A stretch of DNA of 64,000 nucleotides from Anthoceros angustus (taxonomy: Eukaryota > Streptophyta > Anthocerotopsida > Anthocerotales > Anthocerotaceae): contig MU008158.1 in NCBI GenBank assembly GCA_010909165.1, forward strand, positions 2,009,478-2,073,477, given 5' to 3'. The position numbers and the translations under genes were made by a program. This document shows, piece after piece, positions 56,601 to 64,000 of the stretch. How positions within the stretch are numbered: position 1 is the first letter of the stretch; the number at the start of each line of letters is the position of its first letter. Under the pieces are notes generated by a model, which saw only the letters and a program-made list of their open reading frames with translations, searched no databases and was not told where the DNA came from.

Positions 56601-59600
56601 TCAGCGGTAAACCCACCGCAATCCGGGCCCATGACGCAGGGTTGGTGGAATTCACCAAACCATCGGATCACGAGGACGGCGGTAAAGTCCGGCCTCAAGC
56701 AACATCGAATATCCCATCCACTTGCCCGTAAAATCAACCGCTGGTCCTCCATGTCGAATGTGCCAAAACCCAACTATCCCGTGTTGACCGCCGATTTGCA
56801 TCGATTCCTTAGTGCGATAGTGGTACCCCATCGTGTCCAAACCGCGGTAAGTAGTTACCTTGATTCGGGACCAAACACCATAGCGGAGGTCATTGTAGTC
56901 TTCCATGCTTGCCCACCTCCCCGAAAGAACCCCCGCCTCCAACCATGTCAAAAGCGCCTCGGGTCGCGGCCATCGAGTCGACGCGACGGACCGAATGGCG
57001 TCAATGCGGAGGAAGTGCTGCAGACGCGCTCTTGAGCGTATTGTGGTTTTCTCGCTTTTTCTCACGCCGCCTCCTGCGTGGAATGCGTGGTTTGGCCGGA
57101 ATAAATGTGCTTCACCAGGGTCCTTGCTGCAAATCACTCGCGAAAACATGCTCTCCATGGCAAGATGCCTCGGCCATGCTCCTTCGGCTTTGCTCGGGCG
57201 GATCGATCGCTTCAATACATGGAGATGCCTCTCCATGGCAAGATGCCCTGGCCATGCTCCCTTCGGCTTTGCTCGTGGCGGATCGGCTTCAATACATGGA
57301 GATGCCTCTCCACAGGTACATCCATTTGACGTGGACTGGGCCATGCGTTTACCTCGCCCGTGAGGTGGATGAGCAGTGTTGCATAGGGTTCCACAAGATC
57401 GACGGATAACACCGCCCAATGCCACTATAATGTTCACCATCTTAACTCGCATTGTCTGGAATCTCAAATTTATTTATAACCTTCCGACATATCCAAATGG
57501 TATAAGCCACTAAGCTCAACAAAACAGTATACTCAGGGCTTCAAACGCCCCCGCAAGGCAATAGGGAAAAATGCATCAGAAAGGAAGGTGCCAATCATGG
57601 CCTTTAGACCGCTTATTTTAGACCCACCAAAAGAAGAGGAAAGGTTTGCGCCAAGGCGTTGGTGGTCCGATCCTACAAAGCTCATCTTCACCGCTTGAAT
57701 GTCGGGCCGAAGTGTGTATGATGCATCCTGCAGTGGGTCTCATCATGGTCGCCAACAAAGCCACAACCAAGGCTTGGAGTCCAAGTCAACGAGGTCAACC
57801 TCGGCATTGTGCGTGTCCAAACTCCATTCAAATGTTCCATAACGCTTGGGCATTGTTCACCTCGATGTGCATCACGTCCTTCACCATAACCGGGAATAGA
57901 TCGTAAGTAGGGCAAGTGGAGCAAAAAGCCGATTTCCGCCTACACTCCAACCGTCCATTCGCCTCCCCGGCCCCTGCATTTTCCCATGCATCCATCTCAT
58001 CAATAATGTCTGGACGAGCCCTTGGCGGGCGGCGCTCTATCTCGCTTGTTGAAAACTCACGATGCTCAAGCCTCGGTCACCTGTGCCCATCATGTGCCCA
58101 TCACATACCACCTTATCCAAAGCGCGACCACCGTGGTCAGTGTAGGGGTCCACATTCAAAACAACATTGGTACCCACGAACCTGAAGCCCGAAAAGGGCC
58201 CCCAGCCCGGGGTAATCACATGTAGCGTGGAGGACCGCAGACGGAGGAGAAAGTAATGGGCGTGGTCGGACACGCCCTGAATGATCCCTGGCCACACCAC
58301 CCATAGGGAGGCCAACCCTCCATCAAGGGTAAGTACACATCAAGATTCTTCACTTGTTTCGGGCCGGTATGATAATGGGCATGAGTATGCGATGCCTCTT
58401 GGTGGTAAGCCAAGGAGGCGTTATGAATGAAAAGGAACACGGGCCAAATAGAGTAAGAAGTGACGTGTGCCCACACTTGGGTTAAAGCCATCCGTCCGAT
58501 ATTCCTAGCCGAATATTCCGATCCTCCCCACCAAAGCCGCCCACAGATCAAGGGCTTTCCAAGTCGTATCGGCCATGATGCGGTTGTCCGTCAACTCTCG
58601 GCGCCTTCCACGTGAGCAAGCGCCAAGAATGGTAGGACAAGCAAAGCGACCTTGAGTCGCTCAATAACCGGAAAGAAGAACATGGTCTTGCAGGGCAGGT
58701 TCGCTTGCCCAATCAAAACCTCACCACTCACGTGATGTCGCAAATTGTGTGTTCTCGCTGGGCTGTAAAATAGGCAATACGCCGCCCACGTCGATTAATT
58801 ACCGTGTTGTCTGTCCGACGTGAAGGAGCATTTTCCGAGCATCCCCCTTCGATGTGGGCATCGAATTTATCTCGGCGAATAGAAGTGGAGAGGAGTTGGA
58901 AGATTGCCGTCATCCCGAGTCGGAAATCTTGAAGCGCCTCGCAGAAGTTAGGAAGGCTGCACGAGTAACCGTGTGTGATGAGACACATCCGAGCCGAAAG
59001 CCCCACAAGGGCTTGCTTGCTTCCGATTCCAAGCCGGCTCTGGCATCGGCATCACATGAACCGCCGCATGGCCTCCGCTAAGCGCGTCAAGATCCCAATG
59101 TTGAACCATGCTCACACCCCGGCCGACGCAGTACTCGGAATGGCCTGCCTTCTATCATTTGCATACCCGGTTGTGGGAACATGTTGAGGTGAATTGGGGC
59201 GTGAGGCGGCGCCAGGCAGGTGCAACTTATGGGAAGGCCGGGTCAAGATCGGGCATCGGGGTAGATGTCCATGCTAGAGTGGAGGTCACCACGGCCGGCC
59301 GACCCGGCATATAGAAGATGCGTGGTGAGGAGCTCATCCATCCAACCAAACAAGCCCCACACATCCGCCACAATTCCCAAAAAGCGGTGATGGTGCCTAA
59401 CCGCGAGGAGCCGCACCCAAGATCTCTCATGTCGCTACCGCAATGTCCGCATCGAATTGGGCGAGTGTTTTCCGTGCATCGAGGGCATTGGCATAGCACT
59501 CGAGGGATCTGCCGATTTGAGCGGGGGAGATCCATGGACCGACGAGGGTTCCGCAACGCTTGGTCCGAGGGTATGAACCTCAAGTAATTGGAGCTATCGA

Positions 59601-59620
59601 GAAAGCCGTTGGATTTTCCG
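56600..59620 (-). pseudogene. CACTA-2 TNP2-type transposase, frame-broken
   Basis: Reading the minus strand downward: a Cys-rich segment CQCPRC...CGHC (59,440-59,500) resembling the zinc segment near the N terminus of CACTA proteins; YSIWPVFLFIHN (about 58,430-58,465); QVKNLDVYLPLM (58,325-58,360); a PGWGPFSGFRF block (58,180-58,215); and KDVMHIEVNNAQALWN (57,835-57,882), the Transposase_21 hallmark, equivalent to DVMHVEKNNAEAIWHTL of CACTA-1. LLIHLTGEVNA and VPVERHLHVLK (57,290-57,375) begin DUF4218, followed by text such as KWMGYSMLLEAG (about 56,700) that I cannot place. Frameshifts break every domain. Confidence 0.82.
57148..57314 (-). repeat. ~81-bp tandem repeat within DUF4218 coding sequence
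   Basis: Two copies (about 57,152-57,232 and 57,233-57,312) share CTCCATGGCAAGATGCC, GGCCATGCTCC, TTCGGCTTTGCTCG and CTTCAATACATGGAGATGCC. On the minus strand each encodes the segment ERHLHVLK...RP.KAEGA.ARHLAMES. In DUF4218 this segment (ERFL..LK..VRN+A.PEGSIA) occurs once, so it has been duplicated. Confidence 0.8.
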
Positions 59621-59969
59621 ACGGCCCGCTCGTGCACTAACGGATATCCTGAGTCATAACCCGGCGGTGAGGCGAGAGGGGTTTGATAGATGACTAGACA
59701 CAAGTGCAGCCGACGCTGTCGGCACATGCAAATGGTCGAGCACTGCGCCCCGCCTGCCGAACAAGCGCCATGATCGTGCACTCCAACGGTGCACGTAACT
59801 AGACTTCGGTAAGGAGCGGGTTGGGTAACCCTCCGATAAGCGTAGTTGGGAAGGACGATTTTAAGACGAAGCACACCACATCATATTGGATGAATGACGA
59901 CCCAAGGTAATTGTCTTAACCGCCCAGTACTGTCATATTTAAATGATGAAAATCACCCGTCATATGGAC

Positions 59970-60013
59970 TGTCTTATATGGCTTGTCATATTCGAACCCA
60001 TTTTGTAGTAGTG
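59970..60013 (-). repeat. CACTA-2 right terminus
   Basis: Read inward on the minus strand: CACTACTACAAAATGGGTTC followed by GAATATGAC. ATATGAC-type words repeat behind it (59,930-59,990), the usual subterminal pattern. The target copy CCT is at 60,014-60,016. Confidence 0.85.
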
Positions 60014-60883
60014 CCTTTGTTTTTCTGCTGACTTGATGGAAAAGAGGGAGCCATGTATGGTCTCCTAGGTTGAGAGAACTCCCTGTAGGAGCCACGGCAT
60101 CGTCCACGGCCTCTTGAGGTAAACAGAACTTGTTGATGTTGGTGTTGTTGTTGGTGTTGTTGTTGGCTGCGTCCAGTAGCAGCTCTACTCGACTCCTCTT
60201 CAAGTGGTGATCCAACTATTTCTGAAAATGTGACTAGGTACGGTCAGATGCTTTACTCTTGGCTTCGCACGAGAGCCAGAAAGCCTCGGTGGCTGGAGGG
60301 GGAAGTCATTAGCTTTGCACGCTTCTACCTCTGTTAAATCGTGTCCACAAGAGGAAAACTTTGCTCGTAAGGTACGAAATTTATGAACATGATGCTCAAC
60401 GCTATCTGTATCCTTCATGCGAAGTGCATATAATTAACAGTCTAGTGTCATTTACTGATGATGTGGAATCTTTGGCAGTGAACATGTCTGTGAAAACTTG
60501 CCAAACTGGCGCAGATGTAGCTTGCCCCTGTGTATGTTGGATCATGTTCTTATCCAGTACTGAGAGGAGGATGCTCTGTGCACGCTTGTCCTTTTTGTGC
60601 CAAGCTGCAATTGATTCAGGGGTGGATCCAGTCACTGGACAGGAAGTTTGTCCATTGACGATGTCCATGAGTTCGTGTTCCTCGAACACTCCAATCATTC
60701 GCATTTCCCACATAGCATAATCAGTTCCGTTGAATCTGTCTTTTTCTTTTATGTCAACCTTGGTGGTGTGAATAACAGTATTAGGAATAGGTATGCCACT
60801 ACTTCCACCTTAACCACTTCCTCCTGCACTTCCTCCAAGGGAGAAGAGCAAGCCTATGAGGAGGGAACCACATTCCCTACCAT
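60014..60883 (-). pseudogene. copia-1 gag
   Basis: The minus strand is open from about 60,809 downward and reads DIKEKDRFNGTDYAMWEMRM, the N-terminal block of copia gag, then GVFEEHELMDIVNGQ (60,640-60,700), VWQVFTDMFTAKDS (60,440-60,500), SVEHHVHKFRTLRAKFSSCG (60,330-60,405) and an Asn/Gln-rich tail (60,130-60,190). A probable start is the ATG at about 60,883 if one frame break near 60,810 is allowed. At 60,014 the frame (QKNKG) meets the CACTA-2 insertion and resumes at 39,574. No CCHC knuckle is recognisable in the remaining sequence. Confidence 0.87.
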
Positions 60884-61700
60884 GTGACTAGAATGGTGTG
60901 TGGTGTCTTAAGAGGTAGTAGGAGGAGTCTGATCTTCCTCTTCAAACATACTGGCAATTGAACACAGGACGTGATCCAGGGGCTGAGGGATAACATGATA
61001 ATTTTTGAAGGGGGTGAATAATCTCGAAGGGGGTTTTCCGCAAATAATCTCTGAAGGGGACCCTTTGAACGTTACACTTGTGCACTGCAGGCTTTTTTGG
61101 GTGCAAGCTTTGTATCTATGCAATTGTTTTCATAGAAGCCCTTCTTGTGTTGGTCCTTCTGGTACAAGCTTGTTTCAGGGTACTTAGTGCTATGTGAAAC
61201 TGCACCCCAATAGGGAGTAGGAAACGTTGCAGCCATGCGATTAGTGCAAACATTGCGACCACGCATGAGCAACAACGCCTCGGCCATGCCGCAAACACAA
61301 ACGACGTGCACGGTATAAGCGATTACCAAGCGGTAGCGCGTGCACAACCACTCACATACGGGCCCGGCCTGATGCACAACAGAATAGCATGCGAAACGAG
61401 CATAGTGACCCTAAACGCAACCCTAAACCCGAGAGAAAAAAAGTTTCTGTGTATTGTGAAAACTTTGTGTGCATGATCGTAGGTGATTTACATCGATACC
61501 GGGGTCGCAGGGATCATGGTCATGCGAGACATATCGAAATAGTTCCGCTGTATGCGGCGGGACCATTTCTTTCTATCCACAACCCTAAAAAAATGTGGAT
61601 GCCGCGTGACCAAATCGGTATTCCATACCCAACGCCCGTCATTATACTTACATGGTTCATTCCTTGGGTGATAAAAAGAAGTATATTACAGTCCGGTTGG
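60884..61700. other. flank of copia-1, LTR not identified
   Basis: The 5' LTR and primer site of copia-1 should lie here, but neither TG...CA ends nor a tRNA-complementary site could be recognised, and nothing matches the 3' side at 4.2-7.0 kb. Two CCCTAAA words (61,411-61,428) are isolated, not telomeric. A plus-strand 122-codon open stretch (61,389-61,757) with a hydrophobic second half (TPVIILTWFIPWVIKR) is unassigned. Confidence 0.35.
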
Positions 61701-61734
61701 ACGGAATTTTTCCTATCATGGGACTTGCTACTTA

Positions 61735-61795
61735 ACAACTTGTACCATGGTGATTAGCTGGCTTGATGAGGCAGAAGTTTTGTGTACGGTTCCTG
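61735..61795 (+). other. possible group II intron domain V-like remnant
   Basis: GATGAGGCAGAAGTTTTGTG followed directly by TACGGTTC (61,765-61,792) resembles the domain V hairpin of organellar group II introns (ATGAGGCGAAAG...ATGTACGGTTC). The 5' strand of the hairpin is poor (TAGCTGGCTT). It could be a fragment of transferred plastid or mitochondrial DNA, perhaps including the open stretch just upstream, but no organellar exon was recognised. Confidence 0.3.
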
Positions 61796-61799
61796 CCAT

Positions 61800-62670
61800 T
61801 GGAGAACAACGTTGTGGGCTGGGCCTCTCTTCTGACTGCCTACAGAACCCATGTTATAGGGCGAGGCGAGGAAATCGATGTTTGGACAGACCAGGTAGTC
61901 AAATGGCAACCTGAAAATGCAATCCTCGTATGTGCTCCTGGCAAGTACTTATGCCGAGATTGGCAGGTGGGACGATTTGGATAGGATAGACAGCTTGGGA
62001 AACTTTAGTTGTTCCTTGGAAGCAGCCTGCAATTGCTTGAACTGAGGTAGACCGCAAGGTGGAGCAGTTGGTTGTGGGCGAAGAACGGGCTGGCCTTTCC
62101 TCTAAGCTAAGAAGTATGAATTTGCCGCTGAAAGAAAAGAGAAGACACGTTCTCCAATGGACATTTAGAGCTACATTTGTCAATCACCCAAGTCTAACGC
62201 ATTTCCAGTGCCAGCTGCAAACATCTGCATGTAACAAACGAGTGAAGACAAGTCTTGTCTCCATAAAGGCACATGCGTGGATGTCTTTCGAGTCGGCTCT
62301 TCTTCTTGTTCCTGAAGCGTGTGTGATACCTTGCCTGTGGCTCATATTGGGAACATTCCGCAGAAAATGTGTGTCTTAGCATGGGGGACACTGATTCTGT
62401 GAAATGAAATCAGAGAATAATGCCCACCCAGTTCAGCAACCTTCACAACTAGCTTCAGGTTCTCACCTGATCTCAAAAGGCAGCATGGCTGACTGGCGGA
62501 TCACTCCACATGTTTGTTGCCTGCCAAACTAAGTCTGTAGGCTCGGATATCCCATGAAAGCCACTTGCATTCTGTCATCTTTGGCACTTGGACTGTGAGG
62601 CTGCCCTGCTCCTTCGATTGCCACATCTGTCACACAGGAGCTTGGAAGCCGCAATCCACAAGCCCTACAT
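61800..62670. other. intergenic, downstream of the Ycf20-like gene
   Basis: A 106-codon plus-strand open stretch (62,059-62,379) has no recognisable features and faces a host gene tail to tail. The interval should include the 3' untranslated region of the Ycf20-like gene. No repeats shared with the transposon nest were noticed. Confidence 0.4.
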
Positions 62671-63144
62671 TTAGCTGGCGAGCTTGAAAGCATCAATGAA
62701 GAGGCCATACGTGAAACCCAGCTTGAAATTGTTGAGCAGAGCAGCCGGGAAGGATGCCTTCTTGCGGGTGCGGTAGTACAGAGTCACGTACTCGGTGAAG
62801 AGCACACAGACAGCAGCAGCGATGACATCGTTCACCCCAAGAGCTCCGAACGACAGATTGATGGTCTGCGCAACATAGAAACCGCCCAACAAAGAGATCC
62901 CTCCCCACAAAGCTCTCCGGAACGGGCTCTTGAAGTAGGTGGTGGTGTAGCCGGGCAGGAGGCGGATCACATCCACCAGCCGCAACCTCTGCCTCTGCCG
63001 CCCTCCTTGGGCTGCTCTCACCCGCACCTGGACTGCCCGGGAACAAAACCTCTGCACAGGCCTCACGTGCCGGAGGCCCGGCAAAGGGGACCCGATGCGT
63101 GTCGCAGCAGCACCTACTGGGAGCTCCCAGGCGTGCAGCAGCAT
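62671..63144 (-). CDS. Ycf20-like protein, plastid-targeted
   Basis: A 157-residue intact single-exon protein. Residues 1 to about 46 are rich in Arg, Ala and Val, nearly free of acids and end VRVRAAQ, as a chloroplast transit peptide. From about residue 57 it matches DUF565/Ycf20: RLVDVIRLLPGYTTTYFKSP, two membrane-spanning stretches (WGGISLLGGFYVAQTINLSF; VIAAAVCVLFTEYVTLYY) and the signature end NNFKLGFTYGLFIDAFKLAS. Ycf20 is plastid-encoded in red algae and nucleus-encoded in green plants; a role in thylakoid photoprotection (energy quenching) is reported for the Chlamydomonas and Arabidopsis relatives. The start at 63,144 is the only ATG that includes the transit peptide. It shares its promoter with the USP gene. 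Confidence 0.93.
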   Translation of the reverse strand: MLLHAWELPVGAAATRIGSPLPGLRHVRPVQRFCSRAVQVRVRAAQGGRQRQRLRLVDVIRLLPGYTTTYFKSPFRRALWGGISLLGGFYVAQTINLSFGALGVNDVIAAAVCVLFTEYVTLYYRTRKKASFPAALLNNFKLGFTYGLFIDAFKLAS

Positions 63145-63361
63145 CGGAACGCAGCTGACGCGGGAAGAAACTCTAGAGCAGGCAGACGCAGTTAACAGGG
63201 ACTCGCGGTTTCACCGATGGAACTGGACAGGGACGCCACGTCAGATGTCTCTGCGAGACTCCAGGCCGCCGCGTGGAGGAGTCCACTTCACCGCCCTCCT
63301 TTCAGGCTCTAGCAGCAGCAGGGAGGCGTGCATGCCAGGAGAAGCGTAGCGGGTCGCGAAG
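63145..63361. promoter_or_regulatory. shared divergent promoter, Ycf20-like and USP genes
   Basis: Only 217 bp separate the two start codons, so both 5' untranslated regions and both core promoters must lie here or overlap the genes. It is GC-rich, contains CAGCTG and ACGCGGG near 63,150-63,165, TGACGCG- and GCCACGTCA-type (G-box-like ACGT) words (63,233-63,243), and no clear TATA box on either side. GAAGATGGCG is a good plant start context for the USP gene. Confidence 0.7.
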
Positions 63362-64000
63362 ATGGCGCAGGGAAGGAAGATCGTTGTAGCTGTGGATGAG
63401 AGCGAGACCTCTGCGTATGCCTTCACCTGGGCCTTCCACAACCTGTTTAGGAAAGATGACCGCGTCATTGTGCTCAACGTGGCTCCATTTGTGGGGCTGA
63501 ACGACTTTGCAGACCCCGATTTGGCTGCCGGTGGGTTGCACAGCCTTCTGGGGCGCTGCTGCCCTTGTCTGCCCGAGTTTCTTCTGTCAGTGGCATAATT
63601 GTGTCTCATAAACATGGGTTGAGATTTGTCTGGGTGATTGTATGCGCCGTTGAGCCTGGGCATGCTATCCTAGTTCTCTCTTCGGTATTGGGAAGTTTGG
63701 AACACGAATCTTCTTGTGTCTGACGAAGTTCCGTCCAGAGTGTGCAGTGAGAACGGTGAAACCCATAACAGATAACGAGGCTGCTGAAAAGGCTGTGGCT
63801 GAGGACGCCAAAGCTCTTGTCCACAAGTACATGGATCAATGTGCTCGTGCTGGAGTAAGTTTGTTGTTCGGCCAAGGTCTTTTCTTGGTGTCGTGACTGT
63901 GAGGGTGAGGAAGGACTGGAATGCTCATACACGGAACGGCATGAAAACCTCAGATAGCATGCGAAGGTGAAGTTGTGAAAGGTGAAGCTGGTAGCTGGAT
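63362..64000 (+). CDS. plant universal stress protein, 5' part (exons 1-3)
   Basis: Exon 1 is 63,362-63,530, exon 2 is 63,748-63,854, and exon 3 runs from 63,954 past the window edge. The introns are 217 bp (GTGGGT...TGTGCAG) and 99 bp (GTAAGT...CTCAG), with phases that keep the frame. The product begins KIVVAVDESETSAYAFTWAF, then DDRVIVLNVAPFVGLNDFAD, the first strand and helix of the UspA fold (VAVD.S..S..AL.WA). Exon 2 supplies helix EAAEKAVAEDAKALVHKYMD and exon 3 IACEGEVVKGEAGSW. The ATP-binding G-2x-G-9x-G(S/T) motif lies beyond the window. Plant USP proteins of this type are cytosolic or nuclear, nucleotide-binding and stress-induced; the specific role is unknown. Confidence 0.9.

Larger units (their letters stand above)
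39578..60013 (-). mobile_element. CACTA-2: second En/Spm-type insertion in copia-1
   Basis: A 20.4-kb insertion between gag and protease of copia-1 has 3-bp CCT flanks, and read inward from 60,013 its right end begins CACTACTACAAAATGGGTTC, a standard CACTA terminus. A broken TNP2 gene lies on the minus strand near that end. The left end starts CAGGTTTTTGGCC and lacks the matching inverted repeat, but about 35 bases in it resembles the right subterminal sequence (ATTTCATC...ATATGA...ACTG, inverted). The left tip may therefore be altered. It is unrelated in termini to CACTA-1. It carries a DUF7869-like gene and a 4.5-kb tandem duplication. Confidence 0.82.
5584..60883 (-). mobile_element. copia-1: Ty1/copia element split in three by CACTA insertions
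   Basis: This span is one minus-strand Ty1/copia element whose domains appear in the canonical order gag, protease, integrase, reverse transcriptase, RNase H when read from high to low coordinates, once two large insertions (39,578-60,013 and 8,995-38,574) are removed. Both insertions have matching 3-bp flanks, and the copia-1 frame continues exactly across each empty site. The 3' end is duplicated (5,584-5,735 and 6,985-7,155). Neither LTR could be identified; the 5' LTR should lie near or beyond 60.9 kb. Coding pieces show few frameshifts compared with the nested elements. Confidence 0.85.

Noticed and set aside
60900-61160. copia-1 5' LTR
   Set aside because: No TG...CA ends, no primer site and no matching 3' copy could be found.
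61409-61430. CCCTAAA words suggesting telomeric repeat
   Set aside because: Only two isolated copies in ordinary sequence; at most interstitial or promoter telo-box words.

Overview
The window is nuclear DNA of a green plant. At its right end are two intact host genes: a plastid-targeted Ycf20-like (DUF565) gene on the minus strand and the first three exons of a plant universal stress protein (USP) gene on the plus strand, sharing a promoter of about 217 bp. The USP introns are short (217 and 99 bp, GT-AG). The repeat families elsewhere (Tnt1-type Ty1/copia, Ty3/gypsy, TNP2-type CACTA) fit a land plant or a streptophyte relative. I cannot name the lineage; short introns, a PHD-finger gypsy element and a DUF7869-type gene make a non-seed lineage plausible, but this is inference.

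Almost everything left of about 61 kb is a nest of transposable elements whose order can be read from the sequence. The oldest recognisable layer is a minus-strand Ty1/copia element (copia-1) in three pieces: gag at 60.0-60.9 kb; protease, pre-integrase zinc region and the integrase N half at 38.6-39.6 kb; integrase C half, reverse transcriptase and an RNase H stub at 5.6-9.0 kb. Between piece 2 and piece 3 lies a CACTA-type element (CACTA-1, 8,995-38,574) with perfect 30-bp terminal inverted repeats, a 3-bp AAG target duplication and a broken plus-strand TNP2 transposase gene (about 17-19.2 kb). Between piece 1 and piece 2 lies a second element (CACTA-2, 39,578-60,013) with a CCT target duplication, a right terminus starting CACTACTACAAAA and a broken minus-strand TNP2 gene (about 56.6-59.6 kb). 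Removing either insertion together with one target copy restores the copia-1 reading frame.

CACTA-1 was itself hit by a 5.2-kb Ty1/copia element (copia-2, 22,914-28,151, with LTRs, primer-binding site and a likely target duplication) and by a Ty3/gypsy element (about 28.3-37.2 kb). The gypsy element carries protease, reverse transcriptase, RNase H and integrase, then a PHD-finger-like module and about 1.8 kb of unidentified coding-like sequence. CACTA-2 also holds a plus-strand gene whose product resembles DUF7869 (VGHTHDQVDQMFS motif), interrupted by an ATGCC-rich repeat array. Three local tandem duplications (4.2-7.2, 36.1-38.6 and 51.2-55.7 kb) came after the insertions or lie inside them.

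The 0-4.2 kb end holds decayed, mostly unrecognisable sequence with weak hints of a PIF/Harbinger-type transposon. No CRISPR, rRNA, tRNA or prokaryotic features were seen. A pervasive oddity is that repeat copies differ mainly by short patches of insertion and deletion rather than by point substitutions, and the younger nested elements are more frame-broken than the older copia-1. This may be biology or poor polishing of repeats in the assembly; only the reads can decide.
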